This document shows, one piece after another, positions 1-11,985 of a stretch of 64,000 nucleotides of DNA. A program made the position numbers and the translations under genes. How positions within the stretch are numbered: the stretch's first letter is position 1; the number at the start of each line of letters is the position of its first letter. The notes beneath the pieces are model-generated. The model was not told the DNA's origin and ran no database searches. It saw nothing but the letters and a program-made list of their open reading frames with translations. Origin of the DNA: Sepiola atlantica (taxonomy: Eukaryota; Mollusca; Cephalopoda; Sepiida; Sepiolidae); the NCBI GenBank assembly GCA_963556195.1, contig OY744520.1:154790107-154854106 (forward strand), given 5' to 3'.

Positions 1-500
1 TTGATAATAGGGTAAACTAGACTCTGAAGCCTTTGTTGTACAAATAGTCTATGAAAAATAAAAACAACAGAAGTATTTTTCTGCTTATTCCGATATATTT
101 CATCGTCCTGTAATCTAACAATGGTTCATGAGAAGTGCGGTCGGTTATTGCGCAATATCTGCTTCGCTACATACCTACTACATTGCCACCCTTACAGGCA
201 AGATGCATTATCTCTTAAGACAGAACAGAGTTTCTTTGTTATATTGGTTCGAAAGTGAGTTCACATAAATTCTATTTAAAGAATCGCGATAGCACATCTC
301 TCACATTTTGCCTTGATCTCGGCTTACCACGACCCTGACCTTAGTAGGAAGCGATAAGTGCAATAGATGTTATGATCGATTCTACAGTCGGCAATATATC
401 AGGCAAATAACACAGAGACTGTGTGTGCCTGTATGTGTACATATAGATAAATATATATAATATGCATAAATATATATACTAAAATATACGTGTTATAGGT
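1..500. other. no gene recognised
   Basis: A+T-rich sequence. I see no coding frame with recognisable protein similarity and no repeat that recurs in the window. Confidence 0.6.
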
Positions 501-546
501 ATAATATATATTATATATATATGTATATATATATATTAGATATATA
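501..546. repeat. interrupted (TA)n microsatellite
   Basis: Alternating TA with a few interruptions such as ATATGTATAT. The flanking minus-strand frame that encodes runs of Tyr and Ile is translated microsatellite, not a gene. Confidence 0.9.
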
Positions 547-1585
547 CATGTATCTTTTATTAAAGGAAATAAATAACAACAAGAAGCAGATTGCATATAA
601 CTGCTCGATACTGCTTTGTTTATTAAACAAACCCGCATTTTGGAATATGGTTTAATATTTTTTTTTCCCATTGAGGAGTGAATGATGGACATTGAGATTA
701 CTCTAGAAATGACTTACTTGTATTTATTTCTTTTAAAAATGACTACAAACGAGCAGCATAACTTGATATAGTTTAAAATATCTTAGAAATGCCAGCCCCA
801 GGATAGGTAAAAGTAATTCTCGGAACAGAACAGGTTTGTACTACTTTTATGTCCCATTACGAAGATTAAAATTAAGATATAATGATGCTTAACCTTATGC
901 CAAGATTCGTTTTACATAGTTTGGTCAACATCAATTATATGATATTGATTTTATTAGGAAGCTTTACAAGTAATTGGAATTCAGGGAACCTTTCTTAGTT
1001 TGTGTCTAATTACTATGGATCAAATCTAATAAACATCTGAAATAATTACATTTTTAATTGAAGTTTGTGCCCATATTATGACATCTAAACTCCTTGAAAA
1101 TATTCCAAAGAAACTAAAAGTGTGCGAATATTTATTATTTAATTTCTAATCCTATTTTTTAACTTTCAGAAAAATCGAGTCGAAGTATCCTAATTATAAT
1201 GAAATCCTTCTGGTTTACCTTTCAGTATAGAAATACACTGCTTTAATCACTTTAAGAATACATCGAAAGTTGCGTCTTTTACTATTGATGATGCTGCTGC
1301 CGCTGGTGTTGCTGCTGCTGCTAGTAATGTTGATGGTTTTCGTATTGTCTGTATACCATTTGCCTTACGAGGAAGAAACGCTTATTCGTGCTTCGATCAT
1401 TGCTATTTTTTTCTTTTTACTACGTAGTAATTTAGGACTGCTAGAAGTACTGCACTATTTCACGATGATGGCGAAAATGATGATGAAAACGATGATCATG
1501 ATCATGATGGTAATGCTTTTTTGTAACGAGTTCTCACTGAATATGTGCTATTTCGTAGTTAATTACTTTTTATTTGTTTGTTAAC
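547..1585. other. no gene recognised
   Basis: A+T-rich DNA. The frame at 1,270-1,584 is Leu/Met-rich because of GATGAT/CTGCTG-like simple sequence (1,286-1,325 and 1,464-1,512) and matches no family I know. Confidence 0.55.
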
Positions 1586-1590
1586 TTGTA

Positions 1591-1594
1591 TGTA

Positions 1595-1638
<44 letters not shown>

Positions 1639-1661
1639 AATATATATGTGTGTGTGTGTGT
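1591..1661. repeat. (TA)n then (TG)n compound microsatellite
   Basis: TA repeats from about 1,591 to 1,648 pass directly into about seven TG units, 1,647-1,661. Confidence 0.92.
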
Positions 1662-2149
1662 ACAGTGTCTCATTCGGTCGTTAAAATTTTTTAATAAATA
1701 AGTATATAGATAAAAAACTAAGTGGAGAAAACCAAAATAATAACATTTAAATACAAATTTTAAAATAAGAACCAATTACCTCTGTTTACAGGAACATCTT
1801 GAGATAGTAGCCCATAGAAATACGGAGAATCTATAATAAAGAAAGAATAAGAATGACATTATTTTTAAAATGCTGATAAAATATTAGATATTTACGTCAA
1901 ACTATAAAACACACATGAATGGAAAAAGGAAATTTTAGATCGCTGAAAAAGTTTGTGATAACATTGATTTTTACAAACAGAAAAAAATAACATCTATTTA
2001 TTCCAAAAATATCAGTGAACTTATCTTATAGGGTGATGTTAATCTTTCCTTATTTCGGGAATGGATGAACTCTGCCAGACACTATATATAGATTTGTGAC
2101 AGTGTCGTTGCAGTTATCGGTCACATTCATTTGTCGTTCGGTGTCGGTA
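1662..2149. other. no gene recognised
   Basis: A+T-rich DNA with no recognisable coding or repeated sequence. Confidence 0.55.
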
Positions 2150-2444
2150 TACATACCAGATGAGGATCCGGTCTCGACAATCAGTCCGGCAGAAACTGGG
2201 CCATTTCGGCAACTTTTTATCTGTTTGACTGAGGTATTGTTTTGCATGGAATTGCCTCTCTTTTTGCGGTGGAGTGAGTTTATTGTCACTATGCCTGATA
2301 CGCCCCGACTGGAGAACGCCGACGGGGCTGATCAGGCTGGGTCTAGGAAACGTGAGTACCCCTCCCCTAATAGCACATAATCTATTCTCCCCACCTTCAA
2401 GCATTGTGTCACACCCTCCTGCAGTGGGCAAGAAGTAAATAGCG
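2150..2444 (+). mobile_element. U2-headed SINE, degraded copy 1
   Basis: This copy aligns by eye with the copy at 51,190-51,500 (reverse strand). They share a head around CGACAATCAGTCCGGCAG (2,175-2,192), then ACTGGGCCATTTC, then the body motif GAACGCCGACGGGGCTG (2,313-2,329) and a tail ending GGCAAGAAGTAAATAG. The U2-like part of the head is worn in this copy and is inferred from alignment to better-preserved copies (see 24,721). Open frames on both strands here are accidental readings of the SINE. Family membership is fairly sure; the exact ends are not. Confidence 0.7.
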
Positions 2445-2539
2445 TCATTAGTGGCAGTCATAGTAACAGTATCGGAATCTTCACTTTTTCCTTACTTTTT
2501 CCGTTTTTCCCTCACATTTTTAACACTGCAGTCCAAATA

Positions 2540-3180
2540 AACTTTCTCATGTTCCAAATATTTCAAATATTCCATACCCACCCTTTCAATCACCGCCCTC
2601 CTCCACCCCTCCACTCCCTCACTCATTGCTATCATTTTCCAAATATTTCAAATATTTCACACCCTATCACAACAAATTCTCCCTCTCCCCCTTACCCATT
2701 CCCCCTCTCAACTATTTTCTCCCATACCCCCTTCTTAAATTCTCTCATTTTCTCAAAACGCTCTCTAAGACCATAACTTTCGCCCATTCACCAAAATTAC
2801 AGCCCCCCTCCTTCTCTACCTATCCTCCTTTCCCTGCATACACCCCCATACACAAACATTCCAACTTACTTTTCCCCTTCAATCTTGACCGCAGCCATCT
2901 GGTCAAACACCTCCCTCCTCCCTCTCCGCCACTCCCTCACTGCCATCCACTTTACCCCTGCTCATCCCCCACCTCTTTCTCTTACCACCAGCCACAGTAG
3001 TCCTTGCTCACCCCATCTTTCCATTTTTTCCCCACTCATTTTCTTCAACATTCATTTTTATTCTCCAACAAGTACGGACGTCCACCCAGTAGTGTCTATT
3101 ATTTTATTTTATTTTTCCTCCCAATATGTCTACCCTACATGTATCTGTACTTGCATGACATTTTTTCTCTATATTATCAT
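2540..3180. repeat. pyrimidine/C-rich low-complexity stretch with internal repeats
   Basis: Almost pure C/T/A on the plus strand. The phrase TTCCAAATATTTCAAATAT occurs at about 2,553 and again at about 2,637, and CCACTCCCTCACT occurs at about 2,610 and 2,928. All three plus frames are open in parts and give Pro/Ser/His/Phe-rich peptides, as expected from composition. I do not call a gene. The stretch lies directly before the 3'-end motif at 3,181 and may belong to the same mobile element (inference). Confidence 0.6.
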
Positions 3181-3264
3181 CCTGATGAAGTCTTATAAAT
3201 AAAGACGAAACGTTGATGTACACATAAAAAACATCCATTTTTTGGTTTTCCTTTTTCATTTTGC
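3181..3264 (+). repeat. retroelement 3'-end-like sequence, left inverted arm
   Basis: Begins CCTGATGAAGTCTTATAAAT and continues with AAAGACGAAACGTTGATG, then a T-rich stretch that runs into a (TA)n array. The reverse complement of 3,975-4,063 carries nearly the same sequence and also runs into (TA)n. The 'GATGAAG...GAAACG' form is common at 3' ends of Penelope-like and related retroelements (known of the family), so I read this as a 3' end rather than a gene. Confidence 0.55.
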
Positions 3265-3294
3265 CATATATATATATATACCCCCACCCACACG

Positions 3295-3373
<79 letters not shown>
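3265..3373. repeat. (TA)n microsatellite with a short C-rich break
   Basis: TA units at 3,265-3,280, then CCCCCACCCACACGCACA, then about 38 TA units to 3,373. The CA-to-TA order is the reverse complement of the TA-to-TG order seen elsewhere. Confidence 0.95.
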
Positions 3374-3376
<3 letters not shown>

Positions 3377-3713
3377 CATTGTGTGCTGTAATTATTACAG
3401 GCACTGATAATAGGCTCGGTGACCAGGGTTTGTGTTCTGTCGAGGAAATTGCACTATTTTCATTACTACTCTTGGGGAAGTTATTAATTCATATACCTGC
3501 CCTCCATCTCTGGATTACTAATAGGGTTGACTATACGTTCTAGCTTTGGTTTTGCCACTAATCTAGGAAGAAGGAAAACTCTGAATTAACGAGCGTATTC
3601 AACTGTTTGTCCTGCATTGTTACCAATCGTTCTGGATGTCTTCTTGTCACAAGATTAAATCCAGACTTGTTCAATAGATTACTCAATTCTTGCTTCACTA
3701 TACAATTATCGCG

Positions 3714-3715
<2 letters not shown>
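3374..3715. other. no gene recognised
   Basis: Non-repetitive DNA between two (TA)n arrays. Open frames here do not match a family I recognise. Confidence 0.5.
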
Positions 3716-3758
<43 letters not shown>

Positions 3759-3888
3759 TGTCACTCTATCTGTATATGATTTTATCTATTTATTATACAC
3801 ACACACATACACACACACACATATATATATATATATATTGTCACTCTATATGTATATGATTTGATCTATTTATTATACACACACACAT

Positions 3889-3960
<72 letters not shown>
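3716..3960. repeat. (TA)n arrays with an 80-bp tandem duplication
   Basis: A (TA)n run at 3,716-3,755 is followed by a unit starting ATTGTCACTCTAT at 3,757 and again at 3,837, a period of 80 bp. Each unit carries a CA-rich block followed by TA repeats. A longer TA run closes the block to about 3,960. Confidence 0.9.
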
Positions 3961-3974
3961 GATAAAAACAGGTA

Positions 3975-4063
3975 TAAAATGTTCCGACGTAATAGAAAAT
4001 GAAAACAAAAACAAAAAGAATAGTTATGTATTCATCAGCGTTTCGTCTTTATTGTAAGACTTC
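3975..4063 (-). repeat. retroelement 3'-end-like sequence, right inverted arm
   Basis: On the minus strand it reads GAAGTCTTACAATAAAGACG, then AAACGCTGATGAATACATAA, matching the left arm at 3,181 with few changes, and continues into a T-rich stretch and the (TA)n array. The 13-base core CGCTGATGAATAC is also present on the plus strand at about 10,541. Confidence 0.6.
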
Positions 4064-6104
4064 TATAACATTATTTGTTTGAAGAAAAACATACACTACA
4101 ACCATTTTTTTCCAGCAGCGTACGGCCGATATTAGCAAGAAAATCCAAATATGAGAAACGATTAGATGGTGGCAGTCGTAGCAAATAGAGTGTAGGGGTA
4201 TTCGTAATAGAAGAGTTTGGCTTTTATGCTAAGTGGAAACTATTATTTCCCCACCAGAGTGATCCATCCATAGCATCGCGTTTTGAAAGTAGCGATATCT
4301 CTTTGGTTTTATATCTAAGACATATATCTTTCATTTATCATCATGTCGGCAATAGGGAACCTTTATCTAGGTCGATTCTTTCTCTTTCCAGAATACCAAT
4401 TTATTCAGCATATTTCCGATCTAATTTGTTTAATCAGGTTGCTGCCCGATTCCAATCCCATCAATCGATACGATATCAACCGCCATGACTATACGTATGA
4501 AGGCAGGAGTCTTTCCGATTTTATATATTCAAATCCATCCAAATAGTTCAACCCGATTGTTTGGATTCCGTAACAACCATATTTTGTGCAAGCTTTTCAT
4601 AACGTCGAATATTTCCATTTCTTTCGCTATTCATGAAACTTTATTTAGGCTAATGTATATTCTAATTTGTATTTTCCTTCGTATTGTTACTAACTTAAAG
4701 AAATACTCCTCGTTTTAATTTCACAAATAGGTGTAGCCCGGGAATTTTTATAATTTAATTTTTCTTTCGCATTGTTCAAAAGTCATATCGTAATTTTCTT
4801 TTATCATTTTATCAATATGGTTTTTGAAAATTAAATTTACTTATTCCAGTAGTGTTTGATGATTAAATTCATAAGTGCACCTAATATTTGTAGAACTAAA
4901 ACTATAATCTTGTTATGGTTATGTGGTTATGTTTTTCTAATTTCTAATTATAAAATCATTGGATCTCAATTGCTTCCAAAACTTTAAATATATGAATATG
5001 TCTGTCAGATTTGTTTCTCTCTTACCTTGATTCAATTATATATTTCTGTACACAATAAATTTAATAATTTAATTTAATTAGTTTTTTTTCCTTTTATCTT
5101 TATATTATAGAAAGTGGACACCCTCCGGTAAAAATTAAGGTTCACCAGTGTTCAGACAAATATTAATATACAATGATAGAATTATATCAATAAGTTAATA
5201 TCTTATATATAATTTACTATTTATAAAGAAAAAAACACAAATCTTGGACTTTTTATTTAGAGTGCAGAACTTTTTCACAATGTATTTCAGGTGGTGTGGG
5301 TTGTCTGAATTGCTATATGTTCTCTCCTTTCCCGTTACAGTTTCACATGGTTTCGTCCAGGGTCTAGAAAAAAACTCGTTTTTTACTGTTTAATTAGACC
5401 ACTATATAAATAAGTGTACAAATAAATACACATTAGTTTTTATTATCGAGTATAGTATTATCATCTCTAACGCCTCATTTTTTATATTTTTTTACTTTTA
5501 TTTCTTTTATAACTATTAATCTCTATACATCTATGTTTTTTGTGTATTTTATTTTTTTCTCGCTTGCATATTTATTACTTTTCTATCTTCTGTATTACCT
5601 TTTCCCTTTCGTATTTCATTAACTTTCTTCTTTGTCATTTTCTTTAATACGTTGTATTTTTCCATTATATTTTCATTTTTTCTTTCGCTCTTTCTTACTT
5701 GGGTCGTTATTTTTTCTTCCGCCAATTTTGTTATTAATCATATTACTATTAGTTTTTTACATACTCTATTTACTCATGTTGATTTTGTATTACTCGTTTT
5801 TATTATTTATCGATTTGCGCTAAAAGTAATTAATTTTCTTTTTTATCTGGCTCATTCTTTTCATTATACGCTTTTATTTCATGCTTTCCCTACGTCACCT
5901 CTTCTACGCCTTTCTATTTTCATCGTAACTGCAATTTTTACACTTTTTTTGTTCTCGAACCCAGCATGAGTACACGTCTTCTGCCAGACCATCTTAACCT
6001 TCATTGTTCATATATCTAATTACATGGCGATGCACTTATATGTCTATCCATAAATATCCGAAATTTATGGAAGTATAAAAAACCAGAACAATATCTCATG
6101 CTTA

Positions 6105-6108
<4 letters not shown>
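4064..6108. other. no gene recognised; T-rich DNA
   Basis: Strongly T-rich on the plus strand, especially 5,450-5,950. This opens frames that give Phe/Leu/Ser-rich, membrane-like peptides in several registers. They look compositional; no start context, splice logic or family motif supports a gene. Confidence 0.55.

Positions 6109-6156
<48 letters not shown>
6109..6156. repeat. (TA)n microsatellite
   Basis: Uninterrupted TA units. Confidence 0.97.
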
Positions 6157-6158
<2 letters not shown>

Positions 6159-8377
6159 ACATCACTACGCAACTAATTTAGTCGGGTCATTCAAATATGT
6201 ATATATTTTATTTTCGTGTTTATTGAAAAGTTATGTCTGCAAAAAACGCGATTGTCCTACTGTTTTCTCTTCACCACATTACATTTTCGTACCAGCATTT
6301 ATTCATTAAATTACGACTTTTATATGGGAATTGGTGTAATTGGTAGTATCACGGAATCTAAAATAGAATACGTCGAGTTTAAAACCTATTGGTTTGTTGG
6401 GCTCAAATTACACACGAATACCATTGGAATCGTTATGAAGTGACAAGTCTCTTTATCTAACTATAAGCAACATGTTAGAGCATAGCTTTTATATCGATGT
6501 TGTGGCTTGCGAAAGGGTGCCTGTATGCGCGGCTCAAACTCATGTTCAAGACTCAAACTCATGTCCGAGAAAATGTAACACAACTACCTTTGTTTACTGA
6601 ACAAGTAACAATGTGAAGTTAAAGCAACTTCAGATAACTGAACAAGTATCGCGGTGTATTGGTAACGATGATGAACACCGAGCTATTTAGATAACCATAG
6701 GACAGGCTTAACTAAATTTACTTAGCAAAATAACGAGAAAAAAAAGAAATAACAAATAATTTGATACATATATTTAGCTAATGACTGATGATGAGAGGGG
6801 CAGCCCTTAAAAAAATAAATAACACTCGAACGTATCCCACTTCTGATTCTTGAATAGCATCGCTTTTATTTTGATACTTAAACAGACGACGTCTCCATAA
6901 CCACTGAATCGAATCAGCAATATTTTCATAGGTAATATCGCCTTTCCATGTAAGTAGCTACTTATATTCAATTAATGTTATCCAAATTAGTCACTTTACG
7001 TATTCAGTTTAACCCTTAAATTCCGTTTGATTGGTCACAAAAGAAACTAATCAAACTAATCAAATCAACCCAAAAACATAACTAACATTTCTTATATCAT
7101 TCCTGAACACGAAACCAGTTGTAACAAAAATAAATTAGCAATAGTTACAATAGCGTAGTTGTTATACATTTAATTTAGATGAAAATGTGACGCCATGAAA
7201 GGCAAAAGATGTTAACACATTGATTTGTAATATTTTAAATTTTAATTGCGTAATTACTTTTATGTTTTTCATATGGTAAAAACGGTTAGTTTGATACTAT
7301 AACATTCATAGAAGCAAACACATTTTTTTCAGAAAATCTGAACAAAATAAATGAATAGGTCCACATTCAATTGTATTTATTCGTAATTTAATAAAACAAA
7401 AGTAAACAGCAGAAGTTTTATTTAAAAACTACGTTAAATGCAAGATTAAATTGAACAAACCGAACGGCAGATGTATAGCTGCGATATTCGAATATAAAAA
7501 CCTTTTAGTCGTATCGTACGTGATCGCATACATTAAACAATCACAAAGGACCACACAATGATAATAGAGAACTGGTTATTCCAGGATATCCTTGAATTAT
7601 ATTTCAGCAGAGATCTCATTCGGATAATTACCATATCTTGTTTGATTCTCAGATTCCCATTCCCATTGCCAAGTTTGTCAAAATGGTTCTCCGAGTTCTG
7701 ATAAAGATTCGACATTTCTAATAGCTTCTTCAACCGGTTAAATCTTCTTGCAAGGCTTTGTTCGGATTTTCCGTTTTACGACATATCAACACGTTGTTGT
7801 TTATTCCATATAAAACACATAAACTATTTTTAACGATTAGTTTTAAACAATGTACACAACACTTACTCACATTTCATTCATAGTTTTTGTGTACTGAAAT
7901 TTTAAGAAGTAGACGCAAATCTTTACCTTTGCAAACTGTAATTTTAGTAGCCGTTAAAATAACAACGCAATGACCAAAATACATTTCGTTTTTTTCAAGG
8001 TCGAATTCAGAACGTAGGTACTTCAATCATAAACAACCCATAGAATCTCAATGCATTTTCATAATGAATAAATAATTTATTTTAATATACTTTGTTATTT
8101 TACGTATCAGATCATAAGATTACCTTGGTCAAGACATACATCGGCGAAGCAAGATATTTAGAGCCACTTATGTATTGCTGTGGACTGGAGATCATTTCTA
8201 TTTTTATACAAACGAGGCATAGCTTACGAAGGCCAAAAACCATTCGAGACTAAAGGTTAATGAGATTGACATTTGAATGATGAACAGTATTATGAAAGAA
8301 TTTTAAACGATGAATCAAATAGGCAAACTTATATTATTTAAGAAGACAGCTGGTCTAGTATTTGTAAACATTGGACT
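6157..8377. other. no gene recognised
   Basis: A+T-rich single-copy-looking DNA. A small motif (ACTGAACAAGTA) is repeated near 6,597 and 6,638. No protein family is recognisable in any frame. Confidence 0.55.
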
Positions 8378-8690
8378 ATATGTTTATATAGCAACCTTCC
8401 CCAGATCTCGTTTGAACTGAACTTTGGAGTAAATCACACATTCCTTTTTATGTCTATTTATATGCATATTGCTACCTTAGCCAGATCTTTCATAACTCAT
8501 CTTGTACTAAATTACATATTTATCATAAGTCTATAGTTACTATAGTTTCTATTTCTTCTAAGTTCAAAATACCTGGTCACACCTGTTGTTATTAAACCGT
8601 GATTGAGTGATAGCTGAATATTTAAGCATTTAAATTAATATATTTTACAAGGTTCCTACTGTTGATTCATTTGACGTGACATCTTCCATG
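8378..8690 (+). repeat. dispersed ~310-bp repeat, copy A
   Basis: Aligns end to end, by eye at about nine bases in ten, with copy B at 16,422-16,735 in the same orientation. Anchors include GTAAATCACACATTCCTTTT and ATGTCTATTTATATGCATAT. The first half is itself an old dimer: a unit around CCAGATCTCGTTTGAACTGA returns about 77 bp later around GCCAGATCTTTCATAACTCA. Neither copy has clear terminal inverted repeats, and I cannot name the family. Confidence 0.85.
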
Positions 8691-9429
8691 TATTAAGTAA
8701 AACATATAGTAGAGAAAAACTAGCAACGTGAAAAAGGGCTGTAAAGAACAGAATAAACCATCCTTATTAGATTGTGTAGTCGATTGCTTACTCTGTCAAA
8801 GTCATAGATAATGCTTTAAGTGACACCTCCACAGATGTAGCAGAAGTACTCGATCATAGGACGTATATGACTCTTATACAGGTAGATGATTGGAGTGAGG
8901 TATTTTCTGGTGCAGCAGATTTATCCAAGTATTTTCTCACCTACCTTAGCAATAGATATCAACAAATCGTCGCAGAAAATAATTTTGAAGATCATTGATG
9001 AAGATCAATAAAAGGGTTGGAATCCGAATAGATCGATGCGAGACGTCGTATTGATACTATGTGCTTCAGACTTCTGCCCATCAACAACTACTTTTATAGA
9101 CCTATCACAGAGAAATGTTTTGATCATTAAAATATATTTCCAGATATTCAATAGCTAGCTTGCTTGTGAAGCAAACCTTTGTGTCACACCCTATCAGCGT
9201 ACTCATGGCGTACAAGAGACTGATCGGTATGTAGTAAGGTGCGGAACATCAATTTTCAGTATTTATAAATACTGAACAGACCGTAGAAATTTCTGTTTTA
9301 ACAAACGGTTGAGCAAAGACAAAGGAACAGACAGATTTCGACAAAAGATTCTAAAGCACAATGACTGAAAAATTGTCAGGAATAGTTATCTAGCTGGCAT
9401 TGAAGTTCTTGATAAGTTTAGAAACATCC

Positions 9430-9431
<2 letters not shown>
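8691..9431. other. no gene recognised
   Basis: No coding frame of note and no recurring repeat. Confidence 0.5.

Positions 9432-9490
<59 letters not shown>
9432..9490. repeat. (TA)n microsatellite
   Basis: About 29 uninterrupted TA units. Confidence 0.97.
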
Positions 9491-9492
<2 letters not shown>

Positions 9493-10695
9493 ATGTCGCT
9501 TAGAGTACTTTCTGTCATAAGAATATATTCTACAAGTATGTCGCCTTGATTCTACATGAATCTTAATAAATAACGTGTGTCGCAACTTTGTTTGAACTAC
9601 AGTAGAACAAAAGGTTCGCTAATTTGACGTGTTGATGCATCTGTGAAACCTATATTAAAACTTTGTGCACTTAATGTCAGATATAGTTTACATTTTGAGC
9701 TTCCGTATTTTCAATGCAGACGCAAACATAACCACATCAACCATCCTATCACACAGAAGTTACGATTTAGAAGTAGCATAACATAAATAGTAATCGTTTG
9801 TTATAGGAATTCACAGGCTTTTTAAGAGTGTAATAGCATATAACAACCTAAGCTCAGAATTTGCCGATAATAAGGCATCTTCTATATTAGGACGTTATAC
9901 AGAAGAAACACCTTTTTATATCCATTAATTATACATTCATTTATGGAGCACATCAGAATTTGAACGCACATACACACTTCGTGTAAGGCGGCTTCTCTCT
10001 TCCTTACGCATCAGTGTAATTACTAAGAACATTTTCCTCATCCTCCTATCACATCATATATTTTCATACCCTTATGTCCAATGCTGTTGTTCTTTTCACT
10101 CCATATTTCCTTATAATCCCCTTTTATTTTTTATTGAGATTTGTTTATTTTTATTTTATTTCATTTTATTTTGTTTTATCTCATTTAATTTTCAAATCTC
10201 ACTTTAAAGTGTTTTTAATTTCTGATTTTTATAGGAAATTTTGAAAAGCAAATATCCTCGATAAAATGCTTGTAATTTACAAAAAATAATATGTATCATT
10301 GCTCCTTCACCCCTATGAAAACATTTTTTAAATTTTTTATTTGAATTTACTTGCAGAAAATTTAAAATGGACATTTTTTGGAAAATTGTGATAATTTTCT
10401 ATATTACCCGTTGATTTGTTTATAGGTATCATTTTGTTTCTCTCTTATTGTACCAACATATCCACCTGTGATTATATCTATCAGCGGATGTTTCTTTAGA
10501 ATTAATTTTTTTAAATTTTTTGTAATACGTATTGCTATAGGCGCTGATGAATACGTTTTGGACTAACTTTATAACATTATGAAATAAAAAAAAGTATTTT
10601 CAAACTGTTTCGGAGACGATCGTACGCCATAATGAAGTTCATGTGGTAATTCTTGGAACAACTATAGTAATTATTTGATTCAGTAAATGCTGTAT

Positions 10696-10698
<3 letters not shown>
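9491..10698. other. no gene recognised; one retroelement-like 3' motif
   Basis: Mostly unremarkable A+T-rich DNA. At about 10,540 the phrase GGCGCTGATGAATACG resembles the inverted arms at 3,181 and 4,063, so a short fragment of that family may lie here. Confidence 0.45.
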
Positions 10699-10790
<92 letters not shown>

Positions 10791-10793
10791 CAT
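10699..10793. repeat. (TA)n-(GA)n compound microsatellite
   Basis: TA units to 10,738 pass directly into GA units to 10,793. The overlapping frames on both strands are translated repeat (Ile/Tyr then Arg/Glu, or Leu/Ser then Tyr/Ile). Confidence 0.96.
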
Positions 10794-11029
10794 AGATAGA
10801 CAGAGAAAGAGAGTGAGAGAACAGAGAACTAATAAAAACAGCAAATATCAATTCCCATTCTTTACTATTTTACCCAACGGGTAACGTATGGGTAAAACCT
10901 CTTATGCGGATACATTGTTGCATCTGAAATGTTATTTTAAATGCCAAACCAACAAAAATTATATTTCAAACATCAATTTGACTGACTGATGAAAGAATAT
11001 AATTGTCTGTCAGTCATCATAAATGATAT

Positions 11030-11985
11030 TACTGACTTAAGCGTGCCAGATTTTCGAAATTGATACTTAAAACTAAAGCATGACAGACAGAACGATAGGC
11101 GTACATTCTCTTTTTATAAATATGCGTTGAGACATTTAAAATGCTACTTCAATCTCAAGCCCGACAGCCCGTCAAAGATGCTATTTGAAGTGTAAGTCTA
11201 ACAGACCGGCGAAGAGGTTATTTCAAACTAGATGGTTACAGACCAACAATCGAACAGGGCATCATAGATATACATTAACATATCTAAAAATTCTATTTGA
11301 AACGTAAGCAAGAGAGATTCACAAAAATGCCAATCAACACTTAAGTGTTACAAATCCAAGAAAATGCTATTTCAAACTACGGTGTGACAGCTCAACGAAA
11401 ATGTTATTTTAAACTTAAGTGTGACAGATCAACGAAAATGCTATTTTGAAACTTAAGTGTGACAGATTAACAAAAATGCTATTTAAAAATAAGTGTAGGA
11501 AATCAACGAAAATGCTATTTTTAACTTAAGCGTGGCAGCCCCACGAAAATCCTATTTAAAACCTAAGTGTGACAGATCCACGAAAATTCTATTCAAAACT
11601 TAAAGGTTACAAGTCCACGAAAATGCTATTTAAAACTTAAGTGTGACAGATCCATGAAAATGCTATTTAAAACTTAAGGGTTACAGGTCCACGAAAATGC
11701 TATTTTAAACTTAAGCGTGACAGCCTTACAAACATATATGTAAAACTTATCCACGACAAAATCTATTTTAAACTTAAGCGTAACAGCTCCACAAAAATAC
11801 TATTTAAAACTTAAGCGTTACAGATTCACAGAAATCCCAGTTAAAATTAACGAAAATGCTATTTAAAACTTAAGTGGTACAGATCCACAAAAATCCTATT
11901 TAAAATCAACGAAAATGCTATTTAACACTTAAATGTGACAGATCAACGAAAATGCTATTTCAAACTTAAGCGTGACAGACTGACT
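11030..11985 (+). repeat. minisatellite, period about 37 bp
   Basis: At least 20 degenerate units around GACAGATCCACGAAAATGCT followed by ATTTAAAACTTAAGTGT. The best-ordered units lie at 11,340-11,720, and units toward both ends are more diverged. The motif GACTGACTGA borders the array at about 10,980 and again at 11,980. Neighbouring units differ in length and have no unique spacers, so this is tandem-repeat DNA and not a CRISPR. No long open frame runs through it. Confidence 0.9.

Noticed and set aside
2050..2461. Minus-strand frames of 79 and 115 codons
   Set aside because: They lie antisense over a SINE copy and match nothing.
2549..3202. Pro/Ser/His-rich frames as a secreted or disordered protein
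   Set aside because: All three frames are partly open because the stretch is C/T-rich; there is no consistent frame and the stretch leads into a retroelement-like 3' end.
5632..5969. Hydrophobic frames as a transmembrane protein
   Set aside because: T-rich composition gives hydrophobic peptides in overlapping frames; no family motif, start context or splice sites support a gene.
11030..11985. CRISPR array
   Set aside because: Regular ~37-bp periodicity, but every unit is the same repeat with no unique spacers, and the context is eukaryotic.
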